Of a stretch of DNA of 64,000 nt, positions 43,083-51,781 are shown piece after piece. The number at the start of each line of letters is the position of its first letter. The first letter of the stretch is position 1. A model generated the notes under the pieces. That model had not been told where the DNA came from, ran no database searches, and worked only from the letters and a program-made list of their open reading frames with translations. Position numbers and translations under genes: made by a program. The DNA is from Bifidobacterium olomucense (GTDB lineage Bacteria > Actinomycetota > Actinomycetes > Actinomycetales > Bifidobacteriaceae), in contig NZ_JAAIIG010000007.1 of the NCBI RefSeq assembly GCF_012932375.1, forward strand, positions 106,823-170,822. Direction: 5' to 3'.

Positions 43083-43640
43083 TCACCATTCGTGGCGCTG
43101 ATAGGCGATTCTAGTGGTATCAGTCGGTCGGTCAATCAGCTGAATCAGCCCGCAACGGGCAAATCCCGCCGATTCCAGTACATGCTGCATCGCTTTGTTG
43201 TTGGGATGGGTATCGGCGCGCACATTGCCATAATGCTTTAATGCCCACTTGATGCAGTCGCGAGCGGCATGGCGTACCAGTCCTGCGGATGCGATGCGGT
43301 GGATAGTCACATATGCGTTGTTGTCCAGCCAAGCACCATCAATGTTGAGATAGGTGGGATCCTCCCCCGGGCAGAGCGCGAACTGCGCCAGAATGCGCTC
43401 ATGGCCATCATATTCATCTACCAGCAGCATGGCGCGCTGGTTGACGATATCGTCCAATACTACGGACTCGCGGGGAAACTGAGTGCCCCATTGCGTCGGG
43501 TTGCCATTGGAGGCCATCAATGCACGAGCATGCGCATAGATGCGCTGCATCTGAGGAAAATCACGCATGGTGGCGTGGCGAAAGCGGCGGTTCGCGGCCT
43601 TGCCTGCATCATTGGACTGAACCATTGTGGTATGAGTCAT
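43083..43640 (-). CDS. GNAT-family N-acetyltransferase
   Basis: 185 residues from ATG 43640, preceded by GAGAGGTGGAG; longer in-frame sequence to 43709 has no site. The GNAT core is recognisable: FRHATMRDFPQMQRIYAHAR (alpha-1), a central strand ILAQFALCPGEDPTYLNI, the acetyl-CoA region ASAGLVRHAARDCIKWAL, and VRADTHPNNKAMQHVLESAGFARCG. The last (D-x-H-P-x-N-x-x-M-x-x-x-L-x-x-x-G-F) marks amino-acid-type acetyltransferases with the substrate in the C-terminal lobe. The substrate is unknown. Confidence 0.85.
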   Translation of the reverse strand: MTHTTMVQSNDAGKAANRRFRHATMRDFPQMQRIYAHARALMASNGNPTQWGTQFPRESVVLDDIVNQRAMLLVDEYDGHERILAQFALCPGEDPTYLNIDGAWLDNNAYVTIHRIASAGLVRHAARDCIKWALKHYGNVRADTHPNNKAMQHVLESAGFARCGLIQLIDRPTDTTRIAYQRHEW

Positions 43641-43747
43641 CTCCACCTCTCGACAATGACGGCTGCCAGCCAATAATAACTGACGCACAACTGACGGCAA
43701 ACCTACCATGTCATAGGCACAAAGCTACGGCTCCTCGTCTCCCCCTT

Positions 43748-43792
43748 GCGAATATGGCTCACTGATTCGAACCCAGTGGAACATATTCGCGA
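43748..43792. repeat. CTCGCGAATATG palindromic repeat (family E), copy 1
   Basis: GCGAATATG...CATATTCGC arms with inner CACTG...CAGTG and a TTCGAAC-type loop. First of three copies within 260 bp between the acetyltransferase gene and luxS. Confidence 0.85.
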
Positions 43793-43872
43793 GATACGGT
43801 CATTCCCCTTCGTGGGGTATGGTCAATCCCCCGTTGCAAGGACGTCTATCTCCTTCGCAGGGAACGGACACC

Positions 43873-43921
43873 CTCGCGAATATGGCTCACTGATTCGAAC
43901 CCAGTGGAACATATTCGCGAG
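43873..43921. repeat. CTCGCGAATATG palindromic repeat (family E), copy 2
   Basis: Complete copy: CTCGCGAATATG / CATATTCGCGAG perfect 12-bp arms, inner CACTG / CAGTG. The right flank GATACGGTCAT matches copy 1. Confidence 0.88.
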
Positions 43922-43956
43922 ATACGGTCATCCCCCTTCGCTGGGATGCCCCCCTT

Positions 43957-44004
43957 CCGCGAATATGACTCACTGATACAACCGCAGTGGAACATATTCG
44001 CGAG
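43957..44004. repeat. CTCGCGAATATG palindromic repeat (family E), copy 3
   Basis: Same architecture with a changed loop (TACAACCG in place of TTCGAACC); arms are retained except the first bases. Confidence 0.85.
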
Positions 44005-44023
44005 GAACACGCGACGGGGAGGA

Positions 44024-44160
44024 ACGATCGAGGGACAACCGAGGGACAACCGAGGGACAACCGAGGAACAACCAAGGAACAACCGACGGTAACAACAGCG
44101 AGGAACGACGAACCACAGGACGGAGGGAGAGCGCGAGGAACGACGAGCCACGAGACGGGG
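44024..44160. repeat. Short tandem repeats before luxS
   Basis: About five copies of an 11-bp unit AGGGACAACCG (44032-44090, later copies AGGAACAACC). Then two copies of a unit of about 33 bp starting GCGAGGAACGACGA. The period is not a multiple of three, and no gene overlaps them. Confidence 0.75.
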
Positions 44161-44172
44161 AGAGAAAAAGAC

Positions 44173-44679
44173 TCACACCACCTTGCGCTCGAACGGGTCG
44201 GAGCTGATGCCTTCCTCAAGAATCTGCTTGCACCATTCCTTGGCGGTGAACAGGCTGTGATCGCGATAGTTGCCGCAGCTGACTTCGGTGGTAGCAGGCA
44301 CATCATCCCAAGTGGCTTCGTAGGCGATGAATTCCAACGATTCCTTGAGCGCACGGGCCACTTCCTCGGTGGGGTGCTCGCCCCAGGTGAGCAGGTGGAA
44401 ACCGGTACGGCATCCGAACGGCGAGCAATCAATGTAACCGGGGATGCGTTCGCGCAGCAACACGGCAATCGTGTGCTCGATGGTATGCAAGCCGCCAGTG
44501 GGAATTGCCTGCTTGTTCGGCTGGGTCAGTCGCAGATCGTAATTGGAAATCACGTCTCCGTGAGGCCCTTTTTCCGTATCGATATAGCGCACATACGGCG
44601 CCTTGACCTTGGTGTGGTCCAGCTGGAAGCTTTCCACCACCGGCTTGCCGGCCGGCTGCGCACTCGTCTCGTCTGCCAT
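44173..44679 (-). CDS. luxS: S-ribosylhomocysteine lyase
   Basis: Cleaves S-ribosylhomocysteine to homocysteine and the AI-2 precursor DPD. 168 residues from ATG 44679 (AAGGA upstream); in-frame sequence continues to 44820 without a site. Signature features are [15 protein letters not shown], the metal-binding HTIEH (His65, His69), catalytic Cys85 in [11 protein letters not shown], and the third ligand Cys in SCGNYRDHS. Homocysteine from this step can feed the cystathionine genes at 48.8-51.1 kb. The 500 bp after its stop are dense in short repeats. Confidence 0.95.
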   Translation of the reverse strand: MADETSAQPAGKPVVESFQLDHTKVKAPYVRYIDTEKGPHGDVISNYDLRLTQPNKQAIPTGGLHTIEHTIAVLLRERIPGYIDCSPFGCRTGFHLLTWGEHPTEEVARALKESLEFIAYEATWDDVPATTEVSCGNYRDHSLFTAKEWCKQILEEGISSDPFERKVV

Positions 44680-44844
44680 TCCTTCATTCCTTTCCGTATT
44701 CCGCATGGGTTCTGTATGGTTGATCAATATGATGAACCGATCTGTCCGGTATTGCGGATCCCAGTATTGCGGATATGGTAAGCAATCGTAGTCGGGTTCC
44801 ATAGGAAGGTCCGGAAACACCCCGTAAACCGCTATACAAGATAG

Positions 44845-46857
44845 TTATTGCATATTCCCTGCATTGAACAAGGCAACGGTCTGCATGAATCGTTGACCGT
44901 AGAGATCAAGCTTATGCTGGCCCACGCCGTTGACGGCAAGGAACTGAGCGTTGGTGACCGGCTTGATGCGAGCCATATCCCGCAGAGTTTTATCCGAAAA
45001 CACGATGTACGGCGGCTTGCCGATCTCTTGGGCGATGGTACGGCGCAAGTCGCGCAGTTTCTGGAACAGCGCCTCCTCGTCATCATCCGGGACGTACAAG
45101 CCCAGCGCCGAACCGGCCAACGCATCAGCGGATATGACGGAAGCGCCGCCGTGAAGACGATTCCGTTTCGCCCCAGCGCTGCTGCCAGCCGCCACGCTCC
45201 TACGCTCCACCCGTTTGATTTCATAATGGAAATCGGCTGCGGCGGTTTCTGCGGCACGTTTGCCGAACATCACGATGGGCAAACGCCCCTCCGCGATGAA
45301 CAGGAACCCGTCTGTGGCCATCTGACTCAATACATCACGAATACGCGCCTCATTCACATCCTTCAACATGCCGAACGTGGGCATCTGCTCAGGGTTCAGC
45401 CACGCCAAATCCTGAGCTTTGGAGCCACGCAAAATCTTGACGATCTTACCGGAACCCACGCGCTGGTTCACGTCATGTACGCAACGGCTGATGGCTCGCG
45501 CCACGCGAGTCACGTCAATGGTTTCAAATGTGCTTTCACAATTCGAACAGGCACCGCACTTATGTGGCGCCGCCCCACGATCACCGCCAGTATCACGATC
45601 CGCATCGCCACAATGGGCATCGCCACCTACCGCATGATCCGTGCGATCGAACGAATCCTCCAACTCCTGCCCGAAATACCGCGTCATATACCGGTGCAGA
45701 CAGTCTGTGGTACGGCAGTACCCCACCATGCCGTCAAGCAGACGCCGCTTGGACTGGCGTACGATCTCCTGCTCTTCAGGAGTCAATCGTTCGTTCTCAT
45801 AATCAGTGTCCAGCAGTCTGCGTCGGGTGACGATATCGGATTCATTCCACAACAGCGTGCAACGGCTGGGTTCACCGTCACGCCCCGCACGCCCGGCTTC
45901 CTGATAGTAGGCTTCGATGGATTCAGGCATATTGTGGTGGATTACGAACCGCACATTGGATTTGTCGATGCCCATGCCGAAAGCGTTCGTAGCCACTACC
46001 ACCGGCACCCGGTCCGTAATGAAGTCACGTTGCGCCTGTTCCCGTACTTCCGGCGACATGCCGCCGTGATAGGCGACTGCCGGATGCCCCATCTGATTCA
46101 GGGCGGCAGCCAACGCCTCGGTCTCCTTTCGGGTGGCGCAGTATATGATGCCGGACTCGTCCTCATGATCGGCCACGTATCGGGCAATCCATGCGGCCTT
46201 ATATTTTGATTCCAGCTTGACCACGTCAAAGTACAGATTCGGCCGATCGAAACCGGTCACGGTCACGGTCGGATTACGCAGTCCCAGAATCGTGATGATA
46301 TCCTGGCGCACGCGCTCGGTGGCGGTGGCGGTGAACGCCCCGATCGTCGGTCGAGTCGGCAGCGAAGCGATGAAACCACCGATACCCAAATATGATGAGC
46401 GAAAATCCTGCCCCCATTGGGAAACGCAGTGCGCCTCATCCACGGCGATCAACGAAATCGGCGTGCGCACGGCGAAATCGCGGAATCGTCCGGTTTCCAA
46501 ACGTTCCGGAGCCACGTACAGCAACCTCACCTGACCTGCGGCCACTTGGGCCAACACCATCGATTGCTCGTCCGGCGTTTGGGTCGCGTTGACGAAAGCG
46601 GCGGTAAGGCCAAGATCGTTGAGGGCGTCCACCTGATCACGCATCAGCGAAATCAGCGGAGAAACCACGATAGTGATACCCGGCAACAAGGCGGCAGGCA
46701 CCTGATAGCACACCGATTTGCCTGCACCTGTCGGCATGACGCCCAGCACATCCTGGCCTTCCAGCAAGGATTCGACAATCCCCTGCTGCCCCGGCCGGAA
46801 CGAATCGTAGCCGAAATACCGTTTGAGCGCCCCCAGCGCCGCCTGTTGCGATGTCAT
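44845..46857 (-). CDS. recQ: ATP-dependent DNA helicase RecQ
   Basis: 670 residues. Superfamily 2 motifs in order: FRPGQQGIVESLLEGQDVLGVMPTGAGKSVCYQ (motifs 0/I), SPLISLMRDQVDAL (Ia), VDEAHCVSQWGQDFR (II and the aromatic-rich loop), FTATAT (III), IIYCATRKETEALA (IV), VVATNAFGMGIDKSNVRFVIHH (V), YYQEAGRAGRDGEPS (VI). The zinc-binding module has its first Cys in GYCRTTDCLHRY, and the final CGACSNC comes after an Asp/Gly-rich insert of about 30 residues. A winged helix and a C-terminal HRDC domain follow (LRDLRRTIAQEIGKPPYIVFSDKTL). It lies between luxS and the transpeptidase. Confidence 0.95.
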   Translation of the reverse strand: MTSQQAALGALKRYFGYDSFRPGQQGIVESLLEGQDVLGVMPTGAGKSVCYQVPAALLPGITIVVSPLISLMRDQVDALNDLGLTAAFVNATQTPDEQSMVLAQVAAGQVRLLYVAPERLETGRFRDFAVRTPISLIAVDEAHCVSQWGQDFRSSYLGIGGFIASLPTRPTIGAFTATATERVRQDIITILGLRNPTVTVTGFDRPNLYFDVVKLESKYKAAWIARYVADHEDESGIIYCATRKETEALAAALNQMGHPAVAYHGGMSPEVREQAQRDFITDRVPVVVATNAFGMGIDKSNVRFVIHHNMPESIEAYYQEAGRAGRDGEPSRCTLLWNESDIVTRRRLLDTDYENERLTPEEQEIVRQSKRRLLDGMVGYCRTTDCLHRYMTRYFGQELEDSFDRTDHAVGGDAHCGDADRDTGGDRGAAPHKCGACSNCESTFETIDVTRVARAISRCVHDVNQRVGSGKIVKILRGSKAQDLAWLNPEQMPTFGMLKDVNEARIRDVLSQMATDGFLFIAEGRLPIVMFGKRAAETAAADFHYEIKRVERRSVAAGSSAGAKRNRLHGGASVISADALAGSALGLYVPDDDEEALFQKLRDLRRTIAQEIGKPPYIVFSDKTLRDMARIKPVTNAQFLAVNGVGQHKLDLYGQRFMQTVALFNAGNMQ

Positions 46858-47000
46858 AACTGTCCAGTGTATGCGTAACGTAAGCCCGTCATGCTCACCG
46901 ATTTCCGCGCGTGGCCAAACAAAACCGCCGACCTCGTAGCCTGCAGGTATTATGATGCGGCAAAGGACATGCAGTCAAAAGAGAGTTTAGTGGGGCACCT

Positions 47001-48713
47001 ATGGCCAGCGAAACAACTTCATTCTCATTTCCGGACGATCTCCCGGATAATCAGGAAACTGCGGTAATCAAGCCGATTCAGGCGGACGGCATGAGTGCGA
47101 TCGCCGACGCCGTTTTCACCGGAGCATCCGGCATTGCAGACGCCAACGCCAAAGACGCCCCATATGTCGGCGCACACGCCGCACGACGCGGCAAAGGTCG
47201 CAGCAGCGGGGTCAAGGTCGGCGTAATCACCGCCGCCGCGATCTTCGCACTGTTGTTGGCCTCCTTGGTGACCTACTTCTTCGTCGGCCGCTGGTATTTC
47301 CAAGACAAGGCGGCACCCGGCGTATATCTGGGCAATGTTTCCGTAACCGGTCAGACTCGCGAGGAGCTCAAGGATACGGTCGCCAAGCAGATGAAAAGCA
47401 CGTCCGTGACGTTCAGCGCCAACGGCAAGACGGTGACCGCATCGCTGAAAGACCTTGGCGTAAGCGTAGACGAGAACAAAACCGTGGACTCGCTGCTGAA
47501 CGCCAAAACCGGCGACGTGGCGAAGCTGAACGTCTTCAATCGTGCGCATGTGGCGCTTGTCGCAACCACGAACAACGACACCGCCGAACAGTTCGCCACC
47601 AATAGTCTGGTCGATGAGGCCGAGCGCGCGCAGAATACCAGCCTGTCATACAATCGGGAATCCGGACAGTTCGACGTGGTGGAGGGCAAGGATGGTCAGG
47701 AGCCGAATCCCTCTACGGTCAAGTCCGCTGTGGAGCAGGCCATAGCCGCTCCGGGAGAGACGCATGCGGTCTCCGCGAAACTGGTAACCGCGCAAAATCC
47801 GGTAGATGACGCCAGCGCACAACAGGCTCAGGCGGACGCCAACGCCAAGCTAGCCCTCAATCTGACCGTGGATAATGGTGTCAACAGAAGCGTTACGATC
47901 CCGGCGGAAACCATTGCCTCGTTCATCACCACGAACATTGACAAGAAAACCGGTGCGATGAGCCTGGCGATCAATCGCGATGCAATCACCCAATACGTGT
48001 CCAGCGAAGCGGTGACCAAGGAACTGACAGTAAGCAAGGTGACCCGCGAAACCTACATCACCCCGAAGTCCGAAGGCGGTGTGGAAATCGGCGCCGATAA
48101 GACACTCGGCGTAGATGGCATTACGGTGACCGGCCCGGGCAATGCCCCAGACCAGCTGGCCGGCGCCATCGAATCCAATCAATCTTCCGATTCGACCGTA
48201 GCGGTCAAGGATGATCCATATGACGTCAAGCAAGTCGAGGTGCCGCATAACTTCGATGTGGCCAACGGCGACAAATGGGTCCACGTGGATCTGACCAATC
48301 AGACCGCCACCGCTTATCAGGGTACTACGCCGGTCAAGACGTTCCTCATCGCCTCTGGTCTGCCCACGCCGGATCGTATTTCCGACACCGGCACATTCTA
48401 TGTGTATCTCAAATACGAACAGCAGACGATGACCGGCCCCGGCTACTCCCAGCCCACCCCGTGGATCTCCTACTACAACGGCGGTGAGGCATTGCATGCC
48501 GTTCCCCCGTACATGTGGGGCGATCACCCGATTTACGTGCAGCAGGGCATCCCCGGTTCACACGGCTGCATCAATATGCAGATTGCCGACGCCAAGTGGA
48601 TGTATGACTGGGCGGTGATCGGCACCCGAGTAGTGGTCGATGGCACGACGCCTACCTCTGGTCAGCCATTGCGTGCGGCCGGCGCGGATGCGACCAACTG
48701 GCAGGGAGCCTGA
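47001..48713 (+). CDS. L,D-transpeptidase with PG_binding_4 domains
   Basis: 570 residues. A cytosolic N-terminus of about 70 residues precedes one membrane helix (VKVGVITAAAIFALLLASLVTYFFVG, about 72-97). Two beta-rich PG_binding_4-type repeats follow (each with a 'VTFSANGKTVTASLKDLGVSVD'-like stretch). The YkuD catalytic domain is at the C-terminus (from about 420: KWVHVDLTNQTATAYQGTTPVKTFLIASG). The active site is the canonical HxxxxxxxPGSHGCINM with Cys523. Such enzymes form 3-3 peptidoglycan cross-links or attach proteins to the wall. GTGGGG precedes the ATG. A bidirectional terminator lies just after it. Confidence 0.93.
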   Translation: MASETTSFSFPDDLPDNQETAVIKPIQADGMSAIADAVFTGASGIADANAKDAPYVGAHAARRGKGRSSGVKVGVITAAAIFALLLASLVTYFFVGRWYFQDKAAPGVYLGNVSVTGQTREELKDTVAKQMKSTSVTFSANGKTVTASLKDLGVSVDENKTVDSLLNAKTGDVAKLNVFNRAHVALVATTNNDTAEQFATNSLVDEAERAQNTSLSYNRESGQFDVVEGKDGQEPNPSTVKSAVEQAIAAPGETHAVSAKLVTAQNPVDDASAQQAQADANAKLALNLTVDNGVNRSVTIPAETIASFITTNIDKKTGAMSLAINRDAITQYVSSEAVTKELTVSKVTRETYITPKSEGGVEIGADKTLGVDGITVTGPGNAPDQLAGAIESNQSSDSTVAVKDDPYDVKQVEVPHNFDVANGDKWVHVDLTNQTATAYQGTTPVKTFLIASGLPTPDRISDTGTFYVYLKYEQQTMTGPGYSQPTPWISYYNGGEALHAVPPYMWGDHPIYVQQGIPGSHGCINMQIADAKWMYDWAVIGTRVVVDGTTPTSGQPLRAAGADATNWQGA

Positions 48714-48728
48714 CCTTTAGAGCGGACC

Positions 48729-48770
48729 ATGAAAAATCCCTTGCTCCATGTGGGACAAGGGATTTTTCAT
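48729..48770. terminator. Bidirectional terminator
   Basis: ATGAAAAATCCCTTG and CAAGGGATTTTTCAT form a stem with A/T flanks between the convergent transpeptidase and metB genes. Confidence 0.88.
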
Positions 48771-48817
48771 ATCAGAAATCTCACATCAATTTGCTGTACG
48801 TTGCTGTACGGCTTACT

Positions 48818-50002
48818 TCACAGTCGATCCAGCGCCTGCTTGAGATCGGCGATGAGATCGTCCGCGTTTTCGATGCCCACGGAGATGCGCACCAGATTGG
48901 CGGGCACCTGCAACGTGGTGCCGGACACAGAGGCATGAGTCATGGCCGCGGGCACTTCGATCAGGCTTTCCACGCCACCGAGCGATTCAGCCAGCGTAAA
49001 GATCTCGGTGTGGTCCACGAACCGCTTGGCGGCTTCGGCACCCGCCGCCAACTGCACGGACACGATGCCGCCGAAGCCGCCGTGCATCTGACGGGCGGCG
49101 ATCTCATGGCCCGGATGGGATTCAAGACCTGGGTACCAGACGCGCTCGATCACGTCAGCCGGCTGGGATTCCAACCATTCGGCCACCTTCAGCGCGTTGG
49201 CACTGTGACGCTTGACGCGCAAGTCCAGGGTCTTGAGGCCGCGGATATCCAGCCAGGAATCGAACGGGGAGGGTACGGCACCGGCGGCATTCTGCAGGAA
49301 GGCCACCTTCTCGCGGGTCTCCTCGTCGTTCAACACCACGGCGCCACCCACCACGTCGGAGTGTCCGCCGATGTATTTGGTGGTGGAGTAGACCACCACA
49401 TCCGCCCCCTCGTCCAATGGATGCTGCAGCGCCGGCGAGGCGAAGGTGTTGTCCACCACCACCTTGGTGCCGTATTTGTGCGCCACTTCCGCAGTTGCAG
49501 CAATATCCGTGATGTTGAGCAGTGGGTTGGATGGCGTCTCGACCCACACGTACTTGTACTGCTTGGCGGCCAGCACCTGCTCTACAGCGGCCGTGTCGGT
49601 GATGTCCACTACGTCAAGGCCTACGCCCCACGGCACGAACACCTTGGCGAGCAGACGGTAGGTACCGCCGTACACGTCGTTGCCGAGCAGGATGTTATCG
49701 CCGGGCAGGATGGTGGAACGCAGCAGCACATCGATGGCGGCCAGGCCCGAGGAGAAGCTCAATGCGTATTTGGCTCCTTCCACGGCAGCGAGTTGCTCAT
49801 CGAAGCTGGTGCGGGTGGGATTGATGGAGCGCGAGTAGTCGTGGCCGCCTCTGAGGCCCAAAACGCCATCCTGCTTGAAGGTGGAGGTGGCGAAGATCGG
49901 AGTCACCACGGCACCGGTGGTGGGATCGGGCTCTTGACCGGCGTGAATGGCACGGGTGGCGAGAGCGGCGGATGCAAACTTGGCGTTGTATTCAGCGGAC
50001 AT
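48818..50002 (-). CDS. metB: Cystathionine gamma-synthase (PLP-dependent)
   Basis: 394 residues from ATG 50002, with AGGAAGGAA upstream; longer in-frame sequence has no site. Cys/Met-metabolism family. Motifs are TRAIHAGQEPDPTTGAVVTPIFATSTF, YSRSINPTRTSFDEQLAAVEGAKYALSFSSGLAA, DNTFASPALQHPLDEGAD and the PLP-Lys segment VVYSTTKYIGGHSDVVGG, ending RISVGIENADDLIADL. The subgroup contains gamma-synthases and gamma-lyases, and the sequence alone does not fully separate them. The neighbour encodes a beta-synthase, so either direction of transsulfuration is possible. The downstream gap to the next gene is 102 bases; both are on the minus strand. Confidence 0.9.
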   Translation of the reverse strand: MSAEYNAKFASAALATRAIHAGQEPDPTTGAVVTPIFATSTFKQDGVLGLRGGHDYSRSINPTRTSFDEQLAAVEGAKYALSFSSGLAAIDVLLRSTILPGDNILLGNDVYGGTYRLLAKVFVPWGVGLDVVDITDTAAVEQVLAAKQYKYVWVETPSNPLLNITDIAATAEVAHKYGTKVVVDNTFASPALQHPLDEGADVVVYSTTKYIGGHSDVVGGAVVLNDEETREKVAFLQNAAGAVPSPFDSWLDIRGLKTLDLRVKRHSANALKVAEWLESQPADVIERVWYPGLESHPGHEIAARQMHGGFGGIVSVQLAAGAEAAKRFVDHTEIFTLAESLGGVESLIEVPAAMTHASVSGTTLQVPANLVRISVGIENADDLIADLKQALDRL

Positions 50003-50104
50003 ATGAGTATTCCTTCCTGCTATTGGTTGATGGTCGTTGGTTGAATGGGTCGGATGATACGTCGACGAGCTACGGCGCAATAACAGCAGTAGCATAACGG
50101 CGAT

Positions 50105-51127
50105 TTACAAGTACTGCTCGGCCAGCGAAGGCTTGGTGGTGCGATCCACCACATCACCATAACCGTTGGCGCGCATCCAATCGTCGTTGAAGATCTTCTC
50201 CAGATAGCTGCGGCCGGAATCCGGCGCGAGCACTACGACGAGCTGGTTTTCGTCGAGATCGTTGGCGAGCGCGTACTTGATGGCGCTGGCCACGGCCATG
50301 CCGGAGGAACCGCCCACGAGCAGCGCCTCCTCACCGGCTAGCCGACGAGTCATTTCGAAGGCTTCCGCGTCGCCCACCTTGACGATGTCGTCGGTGATGT
50401 TGCGGTCGAAGGCCTTGGGGTAGAAGTCTTCTCCCACGCCTTCGATGTCATACTGGTGGACGTCGGCGAGCGAGTCGGCGGAGTAGATGGAGCCTTCCGG
50501 ATCGGAGCCGATCACCTTGACCGCGCCGTTCGAGACTTCCTTCAGGTACTTGCCGGTGCCGGAGATGGTGCCGCCGGTTCCGATGCCGGCAACAAAATGA
50601 GTGACTTTGTGGTCTGTGGCCTCCCAGATTTCCGGACCGGTGGTGTAGTAGTGGCTTTCCGGACCGTTCGGGTTGTCGTACTGGTTCGGTCGGAAACCGC
50701 CGGGAATTTCGCTGGCGAGGCGTTCGGCAACCTGATAGTAGGAACGCGGGTCGTCCGGGCCGGCATCGGTGGGGGTCACGATGACTTCGGCACCGTAGGC
50801 GCGCAGCACTGCACGCTTGGATTCGGAGACCTTGTCCGGCAGGGTGAAAATCGTACGATAGCCGCGCTGCTGGGCGACGAGCGCCAGACCGACGCCGGTG
50901 TTGCCGGAAGTGGGCTCGACGATGACGCCGCCGGGCTTGAGCTGTCCGGAACGTTCGGCGGCATCGATGATGCGTTCGGCGATACGATCCTTGGAGGAGC
51001 CGCCTGGGTTGAAGTATTCGACTTTGACGGCGATGGTGGCCTTGACACCGGCTGCTTGGGGAATGTGGTTCAGCTTGACGAGCGGGGTGTTGCCGATGAT
51101 TTCCGCGAGGCTGTTGTACACGGTCAT
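50105..51127 (-). CDS. Cystathionine beta-synthase / cysteine synthase (PLP-dependent)
   Basis: 340 residues from ATG 51127 (AAAGGA 8 bases upstream). Fold-type II beta-replacing enzyme: SLAEIIGNTPLVKLNHIP, PLP-Lys in EYFNPGGSSKDRIAERI, the substrate loop EPTSGNTGVGLALVAQQRGY and the phosphate loop GIGTGGTISGTGKYL. The EGVGEDFYPKAFDRNITDDIVKVGDAEAFEMTRRLAGEEALLVGGSSGMAV segment is typical of cystathionine beta-synthases rather than O-acetylserine sulfhydrylases. The regulatory CBS-pair domain is absent. With the adjacent metB-like gene and luxS-derived homocysteine, reverse transsulfuration to cysteine is a coherent role. Confidence 0.9.
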   Translation of the reverse strand: MTVYNSLAEIIGNTPLVKLNHIPQAAGVKATIAVKVEYFNPGGSSKDRIAERIIDAAERSGQLKPGGVIVEPTSGNTGVGLALVAQQRGYRTIFTLPDKVSESKRAVLRAYGAEVIVTPTDAGPDDPRSYYQVAERLASEIPGGFRPNQYDNPNGPESHYYTTGPEIWEATDHKVTHFVAGIGTGGTISGTGKYLKEVSNGAVKVIGSDPEGSIYSADSLADVHQYDIEGVGEDFYPKAFDRNITDDIVKVGDAEAFEMTRRLAGEEALLVGGSSGMAVASAIKYALANDLDENQLVVVLAPDSGRSYLEKIFNDDWMRANGYGDVVDRTTKPSLAEQYL

Positions 51128-51211
51128 AGTGAAGTCCTTTGTCCGGGGTTGATTGGGCTGATGATGCGATCTCTTGTTTTCGTGAACCGACGTTCCCGGA
51201 CGGGCGGCCAT

Positions 51212-51781
51212 TGACCTGTGATTGATTGGAGCACCCGACCCTTCACTTGCTCAAGGGCTATGCGCTGTTCCATGTGTTACGAACCATCCGATGCAGTGTC
51301 TTATGCGGTTTGGCAACCCGCCGCGGTCGCGTCGACTCCGCGGTACATCGGATTCATGGAGGATTCGCGGCAGAACCACCGCGATTCGAATGCTCTTCTC
51401 TCAAGTTATGCGTCACTGACCGTGCGCCCGGGGGCGTCGGTTAGCGACAACAACATGAGAAAATCTGCATGCCTCATACCATAGCACGCCTCTGGACATC
51501 CGCGTGTCGCATGCGTTCATATGCCGGAAGATGCGGCGGCCGAATCCCGTTCCTGAGCCGATTCGCTCCGCTTTCTCGGATATGGCCGCCACGGACGGCC
51601 GAAGAAACCGATTCTGTGCATATACCCACCAGATATTCTGGGCATAAGGCCACCATAAAGCAGGTTCTGGGCATATACCCACCACGAGGAGGCATGAATC
51701 AGCCGCTTCGTGGTACGGATATGCCCAGAACAGAAACGATACGGATATACGACGCGTGCGCTGGTTCTGTTCCAGCACCGA
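51212..51781. other. Gene-free stretch with a long inverted repeat
   Basis: About 570 bases without a convincing gene. At 51663-51731 GTTCTGGGCATAT...ACCACGA pairs with TCGTGGT...ATATGCCCAGAAC in a long hairpin. CATATACCCACCA also occurs as a direct repeat near 51619 and 51672. Promoter elements for the beta-synthase gene should lie at the left side, but none is clear. Confidence 0.6.

Noticed and set aside
43748..44160. Possible CRISPR array
   Set aside because: The palindromes are only three, spacers are of unequal length and share sequence, the tandem units have no unique spacers, and no cas genes are present.
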